64,000 bases of DNA from Candidatus Bathyarchaeota archaeon (GCA_026014705.1 JAOZHU010000025.1:157099-221098); one strand, 5' to 3'. Shown: positions 25,203 through 34,778, counted from the stretch's first letter. The notes: generated from the letters alone by a model not told the origin. Made by a program: numbers and translations.

Positions 25203-25276
25203 AAGATATAAATTGACAAGTTATCATAAGAGGGGAATGTTTTAGTATTTGACGCTTAGGTGTGTAAGAGGGGAAT
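25203..25276 (+). promoter_or_regulatory. promoter and 12-bp direct repeats upstream of the PRTase-type regulator
   Basis: A TATA-like GATATAAATT lies at 25205-25214. TAAGAGGGGAAT occurs at 25227-25238 and 25265-25276, 38 bases apart, around and after the expected transcript start. The position suits autoregulation by the downstream protein. Confidence 0.5.
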
Positions 25277-25281
25277 TTAGG

Positions 25282-26037
25282 GTGAGCACTCACGCAGAAG
25301 ACTTGAAACTCCGCTTAATGACCATCGAGCTGTTAAGAACTGCAAAGTATAAGCGCAATATTACGTACCGCGAACTAGCCTCAAGAACAGGCTTACCAGT
25401 AACTGTGCTGAGCCGCTACGCAAAAGGACACGTGCTGCCAAACACTACGCGGGCGCAGCAACTGTGGCGCGTGCTAACAAAACTTGTGGGATTGGAAACT
25501 GAACTGCGGAATAGAATAAAATTCGACGAAACAGGCTACTTCGACAATACCGAGATAGTAGGCGACTACAACATACTGCAGCAAGCCGCAAACCACGCGC
25601 TCGCAAATTTCGCTGGAAAACGCGTGACCAAAGTCTTATCTGCAGCCGTTGACGGAATCCCTTTAGCCACGATGGTTGCCAACGCGCTCGGCGTAAACCT
25701 TGTGGTGGCTAAACGTAACAAAGAAGTAGGCGTCAAAGCCTTTCTAGAGGAAACGTACATCCTCGGGAAAGACTCAGGCGTAACCATGACGCTTTTCATC
25801 CCCAAAGAAGCGATAAAAAAACGCGACAGCGTTCTAGTGGTAGACGACATGATTAAAAGCGGCGAAACACAGGAAGCGCTGGTTAACCTCGTCAAGAAAG
25901 CAAGAGCCGAAATCTCAGGCGTTTTCTCGCTTATCGCTGTAGGCGACGAATGGAAAAAACGGCTGAAGTTCAGCAACGGCGCCCCAGTGGAAGTCGTCAC
26001 TTACCTTAAATCGCCACTCGAAACAGACCACGCTTAG
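25282..26037 (+). CDS. HTH plus phosphoribosyltransferase-like transcription regulator (GfcR/PurR type)
   Basis: GTG start at 25282 gives 251 residues. An N-terminal HTH (ITYRELASRTGLPVTVLSRYAKG) is followed by a type-I PRTase fold with the PRPP loop VLVVDDMIKSGETQEAL near residue 190. Archaeal proteins of this build sense PRPP or related metabolites and control sugar or nucleotide metabolism genes; enzyme activity is usually absent. The next gene, mtnA-like, acts on a related phosphoribose compound, so it may be a target. Confidence 0.85.
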   Translation: MSTHAEDLKLRLMTIELLRTAKYKRNITYRELASRTGLPVTVLSRYAKGHVLPNTTRAQQLWRVLTKLVGLETELRNRIKFDETGYFDNTEIVGDYNILQQAANHALANFAGKRVTKVLSAAVDGIPLATMVANALGVNLVVAKRNKEVGVKAFLEETYILGKDSGVTMTLFIPKEAIKKRDSVLVVDDMIKSGETQEALVNLVKKARAEISGVFSLIAVGDEWKKRLKFSNGAPVEVVTYLKSPLETDHA

Positions 26038-26119
26038 AGCAGCGTCACGTTTTGCTTCCGAAATATTAAACAACACCCAAACACGTAAACAAGTAACACA
26101 CGTAGGGAGGCGTCTTTGA

Positions 26120-27145
26120 ATGCGAACCATAGAATGGCGAAACGGCGCAGTTTTCACGCTAGACCAAACCAAACTTCCTCTCGAAACAGTGACCCTGGAA
26201 ATAACAACAATCGACCAGATGGCTGAAGCCATCAGAAGCTTGCGCATAAGAGGCGCACCGTTATTGGGTGCAGCAGCAGCTTTCGCGTTGGCTTTAAAGG
26301 CTTACCACGCGCAAGCCGCAAGCAGCACAGCGCTTCTCTCGGAACTGGAGCACACGGCGAAAGTCATAAGGAGCACGAGACCAACAGCCGTGAACCTTTT
26401 CTGGGCAGTAGACAGAATCCTAAGCAAGGCACAAGATTTTTCGGGCAACATCGACGCTCTAAAGGCGTTTGTTGTGCAAGAAGCGCAGCGCATCGCGGAT
26501 GAAGACGCGGAAGCTAATCGTGCAATTGGCAAGAACGGCGCTGAGTTAATCAAAGACGGCGATGTTGTTTTGACGCACTGTAACGCTGGCGAGTTGGCGA
26601 CGGTTGAGTACGGCACCGCGCTTGGCGTGATAAGGGCAGCCGTGGGACAAGGTAAAAAAATCAAGGTTATCGCCACGGAAACGCGTCCGTTGCTGCAGGG
26701 CGCGAGGCTGACGGCTTACGAGCTTAAACGCGACGGCATACCCGTGACGCTGATTACGGATAACATGGTGGGCTACGTCATGCACAAAGGACTCGTGGAC
26801 TGCGTTGTTGTAGGCGCAGACCGCATAGTCCAAGACGCTGTGTTCAACAAGATTGGCACGTTCACAGTTGCGGTTTTAGCCAAAGAGCACGATGTGCCGT
26901 TCTACGTGGCGGCGCCGAAATCCACCTTCGACTTACAGCACAAAGCAGCAGACATCGTGATTGAGGAGCGGAATCCGCTGGAAGTCACTAGTTTTGGCGG
27001 GCGACAAGTTGCCGCAAACGGCGTAAGCGTTCTTAACCCAGCTTTTGATGCTACACCGTTGAAGTATGTTTCGGCGATAATCTGTGAAAGCCGAGTGTAC
27101 AGTAAGAAGGATTTTGCTAAGTTTAAGACTAAAGACGCTATGTGA
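26120..27145 (+). CDS. mtnA: S-methyl-5-thioribose-1-phosphate isomerase / ribose-1,5-bisphosphate isomerase-like
   Basis: 341 residues of the eIF2B-alpha-related isomerase family. Visible motifs: RGAPLLGAAAA (about 44), THCNAGELATVEYGTALG (about 152, catalytic Cys), DNMVGYVM and GADRIVQDAVFNKIGT (catalytic Asp). These match MtnA, which converts the aldose to the ketose form in methionine salvage. In archaea related proteins act in AMP degradation, so the physiological substrate is not settled. A GGGAGG site lies upstream of ATG. Confidence 0.9.
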   Translation: MRTIEWRNGAVFTLDQTKLPLETVTLEITTIDQMAEAIRSLRIRGAPLLGAAAAFALALKAYHAQAASSTALLSELEHTAKVIRSTRPTAVNLFWAVDRILSKAQDFSGNIDALKAFVVQEAQRIADEDAEANRAIGKNGAELIKDGDVVLTHCNAGELATVEYGTALGVIRAAVGQGKKIKVIATETRPLLQGARLTAYELKRDGIPVTLITDNMVGYVMHKGLVDCVVVGADRIVQDAVFNKIGTFTVAVLAKEHDVPFYVAAPKSTFDLQHKAADIVIEERNPLEVTSFGGRQVAANGVSVLNPAFDATPLKYVSAIICESRVYSKKDFAKFKTKDAM

Positions 27146-27206
27146 GCAAGGTTTGTTGAGCTAGTTTTTCGGCTTTTCGCGCGCGCCCAATGCACAAAGG
27201 CATGGG

Positions 27207-27953
27207 TTGGTTTGGAATACTTACGCGGCGAGAGTAAGTCTTAAATCATCATACACCAGAGTAAACATCTACGGGGGAGAACCAGAGACGACGCACTTCG
27301 GATTCAGCACACGCCCCTCAAGCGGGTTCATACAAGGCTTCGCCGTTATGCTCGTTGCTATCTGGGCAATTAACATCACTGTGCTGGTTGCAGCGGGAGA
27401 CACGTTAACAGCAGCCCTGTTCCTGCTAATTCTGCTAATACCCATCTCCATAGTAATCTACACGTTTACCAAACAACAGCGAAACAGCGGCGAAAAAGAA
27501 ACAATTTCAGATAAAGCAAAAAAGTTTCTGATGCCCCTGCACGGCGCAGCGTTTGCTTGCTGGGTGTTCGATATAACCACCACTTTCTACGCCATAGACA
27601 TCGTACGCAGAGCCACTGAACTGAACCCGCTAGGCTGGCCCCTTGGAGCCGTAGGCGCACTGATATTTTACGTGCCGGCAACTGTTTTCACTTACATCTT
27701 GCTGTTCAAAATTGGGCGAAGAGAATCGCTTGGTGCGGCTGCCGTGATAACGGCTTTGGCGGCTTATTTGGGCTGGATGAACTTCAACGCAGGCACGCAG
27801 AATTTCGGCTTCTTCGTTAATTCCGTGTCTTTCACGATGCAAAGTTACTGCTTGCTGTTTTCTCTTGTTGCCGTGGTGGATTTGATTTACGCGGTTGCTT
27901 TCGCGAAATTAGTGAAGCGCGACGCAAGTCTCGTCCAGAGAAAAATAGGCTAA
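27207..27953 (+). CDS. polytopic membrane protein, DUF5658-like
   Basis: About six hydrophobic helices. Helix 3 contains FDITTTFYAIDIVRRATELNPLG, close to the D-x-x-T...E-x-NP motif of DUF5658-type proteins. The first 45 residues are polar, and the TTG start at 27207 is uncertain; the true start may be further in. Function unknown. Confidence 0.65.
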   Translation: MVWNTYAARVSLKSSYTRVNIYGGEPETTHFGFSTRPSSGFIQGFAVMLVAIWAINITVLVAAGDTLTAALFLLILLIPISIVIYTFTKQQRNSGEKETISDKAKKFLMPLHGAAFACWVFDITTTFYAIDIVRRATELNPLGWPLGAVGALIFYVPATVFTYILLFKIGRRESLGAAAVITALAAYLGWMNFNAGTQNFGFFVNSVSFTMQSYCLLFSLVAVVDLIYAVAFAKLVKRDASLVQRKIG

Positions 27954-28066
27954 TCAACATTCCAAGTCCGCAGCAATTGTTGAAACTTGAAGCGCAAGCG
28001 GTTAGGTGGCGAGATTCAGGGATTAAGAAAAATTAGCGAGCGGGCTTTTGTCTAAGCAGAGAGCAT

Positions 28067-28597
28067 TCACCCGAGTCTTGGATGCCTTTTCAGTGAATTT
28101 TTTCTGACTCTTTCCTGTTCTTTCTGGGCAATGATTTTCTTTATATCGCCTAAGACTTCTCTGTGGCGGTCTTCGTCTTCGATTATTGTTGAAAAGACAC
28201 GTTTAAGCTGCTCCATGTTAACGTTATAGATTTGCTGAACTTCTTTAGCCATAAGCTCCAACGTTTTCAGCTGTGCATAAACGTGGTATTCTTCGCCGAA
28301 GAGACCCTCTAAGACGGTTAATCTCTCTGCAAGTTCAGGCAGTTCATCGTCGCCTATTCTTTCTAATCTTGCAATGTCCTTGCGGAAGTCACCAGTGATA
28401 TACCATATTTCACCCAGCATTTTTTCACAGTCTTTAGGCTTCGTTTTTGTCTTGGCTATGCTGTCGCTTATGCCTTTCAAAGTTACAGCATGCTTCTTGC
28501 TGTCGATTGAAATGTACGATAGAAGAGACTTTATCAGGGGCAACTCAGTTTTGGCTGCAAGAACCTCGTATAGCAGCGCCACCTCGTTTTCCAGCAA
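28067..28597 (-). CDS. ferritin-like / rubrerythrin-like helical protein
   Basis: 176 residues, almost all helical, with a four-helix-bundle pattern: LLENEVALLYEVLAAK, LLSYISIDSKKHAVTLKGI, LEGLFGEEYHVYAQLKTLEL and IIEDEDRHREVLGDI. E-x-x-H pairs on helices 2 and 4 could bind iron. The TTG at 28597 is the only usual start; the frame stays open upstream with protein-like sequence (NNNPEAIASFLGCL), so the true start may be unusual. Iron binding is inferred. Confidence 0.65.
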   Translation of the reverse strand: MLENEVALLYEVLAAKTELPLIKSLLSYISIDSKKHAVTLKGISDSIAKTKTKPKDCEKMLGEIWYITGDFRKDIARLERIGDDELPELAERLTVLEGLFGEEYHVYAQLKTLELMAKEVQQIYNVNMEQLKRVFSTIIEDEDRHREVLGDIKKIIAQKEQERVRKNSLKRHPRLG

Positions 28598-28825
28598 GCT
28601 TAGGCATCCGAGGAAAGACGCAATGGCTTCTGGGTTATTATTTTCAACACAACGAACGCCCTATTATACAAAGTGCGTAGCGGTTGGTTAAATAAGTTGT
28701 GAATTACGATTTACTATACAGTGCCCATCAAAAATGGTTCGCAGAGCTGCCCTTGTTTAGGCTAAAAAGGTCATAACGTTAATTAGTTAACTGCCTAAGA
28801 GTAAATGGAAGAATGTTGATGAATA

Positions 28826-29380
28826 ATGAGCGACGACAAAGAACCACAAAGCGGTTCAGAGTTCAGAGCCAGCGGTGTACTTGCTGAAAAAGGCGTCCGC
28901 ATAACCGAGCAAAGCAGCGTGGACGCACTTTCGCAACGCGGGTACGGCTCAGCGGAAAACAAGGTTTTCATGCTTGCCTTCTACGAAGCACTCTACCTTG
29001 CGGACAAAGGAATGCTGGAAGTTAAGGATGAAAAAGGCAAGTCCATGGATTTCAAGAACCTTCTCCGCTGCTACGAGCAGATTAACGAGAACGCTTGGGG
29101 TAACTATTTGGTCTACCGTGATTTACGCAGCAGAGGCTATGTTGCCCGAGAAGGATTTGGCTCAGAAATTGACTTTCGCGTTTACGAACGCGGCGCCTAC
29201 GGCAAAGACACTGCTGCTTACCTTGTTATGAGCGTTCAGGAAGGCGCCCCCGTGCCCATACAAGACTTGACAAACGCCATGCTGCAGTGCCAGAGCCAAA
29301 AAAAGGAGCTAATTTTAGCTGTGATGAACCGCAGAGGAGAAATAGTTTACTATTCAGTCGCGCCGTTAGCTTTCAAGTAA
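28826..29380 (+). CDS. endA: tRNA-splicing endonuclease
   Basis: Cuts archaeal tRNA introns at bulge-helix-bulge sites. The C-terminal nuclease domain is clear: NYLVYRDLRSRGYVAREGFGSE, DFRVY with Tyr120, AAYLV, and KELILAVMNRRGEIVYYSV with the catalytic Lys near 160. Length of 184 is that of the homotetrameric or heterotetrameric catalytic type. The His expected before YLV is not seen (Ala-Ala at 130-131). A methyltransferase gene follows after one base. Target: at least the tRNA-Leu in this window. Confidence 0.9.
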   Translation: MSDDKEPQSGSEFRASGVLAEKGVRITEQSSVDALSQRGYGSAENKVFMLAFYEALYLADKGMLEVKDEKGKSMDFKNLLRCYEQINENAWGNYLVYRDLRSRGYVAREGFGSEIDFRVYERGAYGKDTAAYLVMSVQEGAPVPIQDLTNAMLQCQSQKKELILAVMNRRGEIVYYSVAPLAFK

Positions 29381-29381
29381 G

Positions 29382-30200
29382 ATGGTGAAAATGGCAAAAT
29401 CAAACGGTTATGTGTGGGACGCTAAGGACTACGCGAAAAATTCTGCTAATCAGTTTGCGTGGGCACAGGAGCTTATTCCAAAACTTAAGCTTAAAGGGAC
29501 CGAGGCCTTACTGGACATTGGTTGCGGCGACGGAAAAGTCACCGCTGAAATAGCCAAAGCGTTACCCCGCGGCAGAGTGGTTGGCGTTGACAGTTCCGAA
29601 GAAATGATAAAGTTGGCGCAAGCCAATTTTCCCCAAAAGGCGCACGCGAACCTTTCTTTCCAGTTAATGGACGCGCGAAAGCTAACTTTCAACGAGGAAT
29701 TTGACAAGGTATTCTCTAACGCTGCGTTACATTGGGTAGTTGACCAAGCTGCTGTGCTGGAAGGTGTCCAAAGAAGCCTGCAAACAGGTGGGCGGCTTCT
29801 GTTTCAGATGGCGGGTAAAGGCAACGCCCAAGACGTACTTGATATTATAGATGAACTGTTGACAGGGGCGGCATCTTGGAAACGGTTTTTTGACGGCTTC
29901 ACTTTTCCTTACGCGTTCCTCAGCCCAGAAGAATACAGAACATTGCTGGCGGAAGCGGGTTTGACGCCGCTACGTGTGGAGATTTTTCCCAAAGACATGA
30001 AATTCACGGGCGCTGAAGGGCTAGCTGGTTGGGTTCGCACCACATGGCTACCTTTCACCGAGCGGATACCGATTGAGCAACGGGATAGTTTTGTGAAGGA
30101 AATCGTGAACCGCTATCTAAAACGTTACTCCCCTGATGCACAAGGCGTTGTTCATTTACGCATGATTCGGCTTGAAGTGGAAGCCAGAAAACCTGCGTGA
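29382..30200 (+). CDS. SAM-dependent methyltransferase, trans-aconitate methyltransferase-like
   Basis: Class I fold: motif I LLDIGCGDGKVTAE (about 43-56), motif II VVGVDSSEEMI, motif III FQLMDARKLTF, post-III FDKVFSNAALHWV. The N-terminal YVWDAKDYAKNSANQFAWAQEL and NAALHWV are typical of trans-aconitate 2-methyltransferase-like enzymes. The actual substrate cannot be told from sequence. ATG follows the endA stop by one base, so the two are co-transcribed. Confidence 0.85.
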   Translation: MVKMAKSNGYVWDAKDYAKNSANQFAWAQELIPKLKLKGTEALLDIGCGDGKVTAEIAKALPRGRVVGVDSSEEMIKLAQANFPQKAHANLSFQLMDARKLTFNEEFDKVFSNAALHWVVDQAAVLEGVQRSLQTGGRLLFQMAGKGNAQDVLDIIDELLTGAASWKRFFDGFTFPYAFLSPEEYRTLLAEAGLTPLRVEIFPKDMKFTGAEGLAGWVRTTWLPFTERIPIEQRDSFVKEIVNRYLKRYSPDAQGVVHLRMIRLEVEARKPA

Positions 30201-30276
30201 GTGGCATGAAAGAGTTTAAAAGATTATGGTCAGTTTTTTAACTGTCAAGTGCAGAATAGTAACAGAAGGTTAAGCC

Positions 30277-31548
30277 ATGCCGACTTTCCAAACTGTCCGC
30301 GGGATGCGTGATTTGCTGCCTGAAGACGCCGCAGCGTTAAACTGCGTAATAGCCAAAGCGCGGGAAACCGCAGGGCTTTACGGCTACAGGGAAATCGTTA
30401 CGCCAGTTGTTGAGCCGTACGAGCTTTTAGCTGCTAAGTCAGGCGAGGAAATCCGTCAGCGCATGTTCACTTTCAAAGACCTCGGCGACCGCACCGTAGC
30501 CCTAAGACCAGAATTCACCGCTTCTATAGCGCGTTTAGCCACTACCGCCTTGAGGAACGAGCCTAAGCCGCTGAGGGTTTTCTCCGTGGGCAGCGTTTAC
30601 CGCTATGATGAACCGCAACGTGGACGTTACAGGGAGTTTTGGCAGTCAGACTTTGAGATAATCGGTTCAAACAAGCCTGAGGCAGACGCTGAAATAATCC
30701 TGTTAACGAACAGTTTGATGCAGGCTGTAGGCTTGAGGAACTACGCGTTCAAGCTTGGACATATTGGCGTACTCAGGGGAATTCTCAGCCAAGAAGACGT
30801 GGACGACAAAACACAAAACGCTGTTCTGCAACGCATGGACAAAAAAGAGTACACCGAGGCTTTTGCGTTGGTCCCAGAGAAGTGCCGCGCAACTCTCGAA
30901 GGCTTATTGAAGCTAAAAAGCGGCAGCGTGTTTGAAACCGCTGAAAGAATAATACAGTACGTAGCAGACTACAGCGAGGCAGCGGCTTCTGCTGAAAACC
31001 TGTTAGCCATTCTAAAACTAGTCACTGAAGGCGGCTGCGAAATCGCTACTGTGGAGCCTGCGTTCGCCAGAGGCTTAGAGTACTACACGGGCATGATTTT
31101 TGAAGTGTATATTCCCGAGTTGGACATAGCCCTAGGCGGCGGCGGGCGCTATGATAGACTCATTGAAGTCTTCGGAGGTGAGGCGACGCCTGCCACGGGC
31201 GTGGCACATGGGTTAGACCGCATAGCCCTTGCCATGCAAACCCAGAATTTGGCGCTTAAGACCAAGCAGGATAAGCGGGTGGTAGTTGTTCCCGTCAAAG
31301 ACGAGCAGAAAGGAGCCGCGTTAAAAATTGCTCAGCAACTCAGAGCCACAGGGATGTCAGTAGAATTTGAGGTTATGGGCAGGAAAATGGCTAAGGCGCT
31401 GGAAGACGCGGACAAACGGCAGATGGACTACGCGGTGATTGTGGGCGAAAAAGAACTGCAGCAGAACACTGTGGTTCTCAGAAACTTGGCGAAACGAACG
31501 CAAACAACCGTCGTAATCAACAAGTTAGCCGAGGCAATCAGAAGCTAA
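30277..31548 (+). CDS. hisS: histidyl-tRNA synthetase
   Basis: Class II aaRS, 423 residues. Motif 1 region VTPVVEPYELL, motif 2 VYRYDEPQRGRYREFWQSDF, the histidine motifs GLEYYTGMIFEVY and GGGGRYD, and motif 3 GVAHGLDRIAL are all present. The C-terminal anticodon-binding domain starts near residue 330 (KRVVVVPVKDEQKG). Nothing is missing. Confidence 0.97.
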   Translation: MPTFQTVRGMRDLLPEDAAALNCVIAKARETAGLYGYREIVTPVVEPYELLAAKSGEEIRQRMFTFKDLGDRTVALRPEFTASIARLATTALRNEPKPLRVFSVGSVYRYDEPQRGRYREFWQSDFEIIGSNKPEADAEIILLTNSLMQAVGLRNYAFKLGHIGVLRGILSQEDVDDKTQNAVLQRMDKKEYTEAFALVPEKCRATLEGLLKLKSGSVFETAERIIQYVADYSEAAASAENLLAILKLVTEGGCEIATVEPAFARGLEYYTGMIFEVYIPELDIALGGGGRYDRLIEVFGGEATPATGVAHGLDRIALAMQTQNLALKTKQDKRVVVVPVKDEQKGAALKIAQQLRATGMSVEFEVMGRKMAKALEDADKRQMDYAVIVGEKELQQNTVVLRNLAKRTQTTVVINKLAEAIRS

Positions 31549-31581
31549 AAACGAAACCAAAAAAAGAAAGGCGAAGGCTGT

Positions 31582-32946
31582 TTAGAGCCTTTTGATGTAC
31601 CTGTTGACTTCCCACTCGGTTACTTGCATTCGGTAGAGGTCCCATTCTTTCCGTTTTTCCCGCAGGAAGTTCTCGAATGCAGTTTCGCCGAGGGTTTCGC
31701 GCATGAGTTCGCTGCTTTCCAGCTCGTCTAACGCTTCTTTCAGCGATTCTGGGAGTGAAACTATGCCTTTTGCTTTGCGTTCCTCGTAGCTCATGTGGTA
31801 AACGTTCAGTTCCACTGGGTCGCCGGGGTCAGTTTTGTTTTTGATGCCGTCTAAGCCTGTGGCAAGCAGCACTGCAAACTGCAGGTACGGGTTTCCCGCG
31901 CCGTCGGGGCAGCGGATTTCGCATCGGGCAGCGTTTTTTCTTCCGCCGAAGTTCGGCACGCGGATGAGCGGTGAACGGTTCTTGTGCGCCCATGCAAGGT
32001 ATACCGGAGCTTCGTAGCCTGGCACTAAACGTTTGAAGCTGTTTGGCCAGGAGTTCAGCACCGCGCACATTTTTCTGCCGTGAGCTAGTTGACCGCCGAT
32101 GAAGTATTTTGCAATGTCCGAGAGGTAGGCGCTTTTTGGGTCGTCACTGTAGAACAGGTTTTGTTTGGCTTCCTTGTCCCATAGGCTTTGGTGAGTGTGC
32201 ATGCCTGAACCGTTTATGCCTGCGAAGGGTTTAGGCATGTACGTGGCTATGTAACCGTTTCGCGCGGCGACCACTTTGCCGCACATCTTCATCGTAATTG
32301 CTCTGTCAGCGGTCTTCAACGCTTCGTCATATTTGAAGTCTATTTCGTTTTGTCCCAGAGCTACTTCATGGTGGGATATTTCGATTTCTATGCCGAATGC
32401 TTCCGCGGTGTCTGCGATTTCTCGTCTGATGTCGTCGGTTAAGTCGCCGGGGTGGAAGTCGAAGTAGCCTGCCATGTCTATCGGCGTTGGCAAGCCGCCG
32501 TTTTCGCTTTCTTTCACTAGGAAAAATTCCAGTTCGGGTGCGCATATGTAGGTGAAGCCTGCTTTGGCGGCTTTGTCTATTGCTCGTTCCAGAATATAGC
32601 GTGGATCACCTTCGAAGCGTTTGTTTTGCGGCGTGTAAACGTCGCAGATTAGTCGGCAGGAGGATTTCTCTTTTGGTCGCCACGGTAGAACCGCGAATGT
32701 TGTTGGGTCCGGGTACAGCACCATGTCGGATTCTTCGATTGGTCTGTAGCCTGTTATCGATGAGCCGTCGAAGGGCTGACCGTTTTCGAACATGCTTTCG
32801 ATGTTTTTCGAGCTTACGGCTAGGTTTTTTATGATGCCGTTTATGTCTGTAAATTGTAGTCTGACGAATTTTATGTCTTTTTCTCGGATTTCTTTAACTA
32901 CTTTGGTTACGTTTTCTTTCCAGACTGCGTCGTTGAAGTTCTTCAT
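31582..32946 (-). CDS. glnA: glutamine synthetase, type I
   Basis: Makes glutamine from glutamate, ammonia and ATP. Beta-grasp start DIKFVRLQFTDINGIIKN, DGSSITGYRPIEESDM (about 75-90), CAPELEFFL, NGSGMHTHQSLWD and the ATP/glutamate region NRSPLIRVP are intact. 454 residues is standard for GSI. The Tyr adenylylation motif of GSI-beta is not apparent. A TATA box and inverted repeats lie upstream. Confidence 0.97.
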   Translation of the reverse strand: MKNFNDAVWKENVTKVVKEIREKDIKFVRLQFTDINGIIKNLAVSSKNIESMFENGQPFDGSSITGYRPIEESDMVLYPDPTTFAVLPWRPKEKSSCRLICDVYTPQNKRFEGDPRYILERAIDKAAKAGFTYICAPELEFFLVKESENGGLPTPIDMAGYFDFHPGDLTDDIRREIADTAEAFGIEIEISHHEVALGQNEIDFKYDEALKTADRAITMKMCGKVVAARNGYIATYMPKPFAGINGSGMHTHQSLWDKEAKQNLFYSDDPKSAYLSDIAKYFIGGQLAHGRKMCAVLNSWPNSFKRLVPGYEAPVYLAWAHKNRSPLIRVPNFGGRKNAARCEIRCPDGAGNPYLQFAVLLATGLDGIKNKTDPGDPVELNVYHMSYEERKAKGIVSLPESLKEALDELESSELMRETLGETAFENFLREKRKEWDLYRMQVTEWEVNRYIKRL

Positions 32947-33013
32947 TTTTTATCTATTCCCCTGTGAAGTTTTACTGTTTATTTGTCATGTGTTATGGCA
33001 ATGAGATTCTGCG

Positions 33014-33090
33014 TAAACATATATAAGCATATCGCTGTATTCAGTAAATAAACGTTCAAATATTACTTGAATTATTGAACCAATGTTCGA
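33014..33090 (-). promoter_or_regulatory. glnA promoter and upstream inverted repeat
   Basis: On the minus strand CTTATATATG (about 33017-33028) is a good TATA box for glnA (start 32946, leader about 45 bases). Upstream of it GTTCAA (33054-33059) and TTGAAC (33075-33080) form a perfect inverted repeat, with a further GTTCGA at 33085. These could be a nitrogen-regulator site; inference. Confidence 0.5.
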
Positions 33091-33169
33091 CAAAATCCAT
33101 GACGCTCCATCGAATACAGTAACAAGTAAAACTGCACGTTACCATTACGCGTCAAGATGGAGGGGCAAT

Positions 33170-33637
33170 TTACAGTTCTCTGCGCAGAAAATCTCCAACA
33201 TCTGAAATGTTCTTCACCGCAACCGTGGCAGCATCCGCCTTAGCATCCAAACTGCACATAATTCTGCCAAACCCCAAACACTCGCCAAACTCGCTCATGA
33301 TCAACGCGTAGTCGCCTTTACGCCGTGTCCCACTTACGCTCAGTATGCCTCGGGTGAAAACGTCTCTACCGCAGATAAACAACCAAGCCGCTTTCTTGTC
33401 AATCACAATTTTGTTTGCTCTTCCCAGCGAAAGCATCGCTAACAGGGTAAAGCTTGGAAAGAACGTGCCATTTTTAACTTTCCCCAAGTAAGCGCCCGCA
33501 TAATAGAAGTCTCCTTTTACGAGACCTTTCAGGTTCTTACCCAATAGAAAATAGCGTCCAGCCTTCTCCACAATTAAGCCAGTGCTTAAGGAAAGTTTGG
33601 CGCCCAGTTTAGCCGCAAAACTTGTCAGCGCCTTCAT
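33170..33637 (-). CDS. PUA-domain protein (NIP7-like), partner of the m5C methyltransferase
   Basis: 155 residues starting at ATG 33637, which overlaps the stop of the methyltransferase gene as ATGA. The N-terminal half is the pre-PUA region (LSTGLIVEKAGRYFLLGKNLKGL); the PUA domain follows (AWLFICGRDVFTRGILSV, YALIMSEFGECLGFGRI). PUA domains bind structured RNA, and NIP7-type proteins act with NSUN methyltransferases in ribosome or tRNA modification. Confidence 0.8.
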   Translation of the reverse strand: MKALTSFAAKLGAKLSLSTGLIVEKAGRYFLLGKNLKGLVKGDFYYAGAYLGKVKNGTFFPSFTLLAMLSLGRANKIVIDKKAAWLFICGRDVFTRGILSVSGTRRKGDYALIMSEFGECLGFGRIMCSLDAKADAATVAVKNISDVGDFLRREL

Positions 33638-34524
33638 TTCTTGTTCACCTGTTTCCTGAGCTTGCAAACGAAGAAACCCTGCGTTTCTCCAGGCCAAATC
33701 CGCCTGCAACGCGCCACTGACGCATGCAAGCGTTTTCCAAAAACCTCAGTCAACCCTTCCTGACCGTAACAGTTAATCTCTTCAATCTGCAAGTTCGAGT
33801 GTTTTACAGCCCAATCCATATTCAACTCGTTTTCTTCAGGCTCCAATGAGCAGGTTGAATAAACCAGTTCGCCCTCGTCGCTGAGACATTTCGCGGTTTC
33901 AGCTAGCAATTCACGCTGCACTTGTGCGTTGCGCTGCACATCCTGCAAAGTTCGGCGTTTAAACCAAGCTTTGTCGGCTGCGAAGTTTCCAGAACACGGC
34001 GCGTCCAACAAAATCCTGTGGAATTTCAAGTTCAGCCGTGAAGCTTGCTTCGCGTCAAGATTGTAAACTACTGTGTTGCTGATGTGGCAGCGTTCCAAGT
34101 GATTTGCCAAAGCGGTTAAACGCTGTTTTTTAACATCTAATGCTACTACTGCGCCAGTGTTTTCCATTAAATCAGCCAGCTGCACGGTTTTTCCGCCTGG
34201 TGCGGCGCAAGCGTCAAGCACGGTTTTATGTTTAAGCGTTGTGAACAGGGTAGCGGGGATTTGGGCTGCGGCTTCCTGAATCGAGTATAAGCCGAGCAGG
34301 TATTCTGCGGTAGCGCCTACAGAAACTTTTGAGCAGCTGACCCAGTAGCCTGTTTCTAGGAAAGACACGCGTTCAAGCTGAACGCCCAAGGCACGGAGTC
34401 TTTCTATGAGGGGTTTGTCTTTGGCGTTTGACAGGTTTATTCTTATTGCTTGCCGCGGCTCAGCGTTTTCAAGTTCCCAGCCTAATTGCCTATAACGATT
34501 CACAAAGAATTCTTTGCCCGACAT
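33634..34524 (-). CDS. NSUN-family RNA m5C methyltransferase
   Basis: Methylates cytosine C5 in rRNA or tRNA. Motif I VLDACAAPGGKTVQLADL, motif II VVALDVKKQRL, motif IV LLDAPCSG with Cys, and motif VI YSTCSLEPEENE with the second catalytic Cys are all present. I chose ATG 34524 (MSGKEFFVNRYRQLG): a TATA-like TATTTATGG overlaps the upstream ATG at 34551, which would then lie before the transcript start. Translationally coupled to the PUA gene. Confidence 0.92.
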   Translation of the reverse strand: MSGKEFFVNRYRQLGWELENAEPRQAIRINLSNAKDKPLIERLRALGVQLERVSFLETGYWVSCSKVSVGATAEYLLGLYSIQEAAAQIPATLFTTLKHKTVLDACAAPGGKTVQLADLMENTGAVVALDVKKQRLTALANHLERCHISNTVVYNLDAKQASRLNLKFHRILLDAPCSGNFAADKAWFKRRTLQDVQRNAQVQRELLAETAKCLSDEGELVYSTCSLEPEENELNMDWAVKHSNLQIEEINCYGQEGLTEVFGKRLHASVARCRRIWPGETQGFFVCKLRKQVNKK

Positions 34525-34778
34525 TGAACTTAGAATAATTGAACTGCCCATAAATACTTTTCAAACACGCCCTCCTTAGTGAGCCTTCTCGCAATTGACT
34601 GCCGTCGAATTTGGATGCAGCAGATAAAAAGCACTATACAGTGTGTTATTGTGTCTGTGATTTATTGAGGGAATAGTGTGACTCTTTGCCTTCTTCATTT
34701 GCGTTGCTTCGATTGGAGTTGTGCGGTGACTGGAGGAGGTTTGATGTTGATTTCAATTCTGGAGGTTAAATGCGTAAC

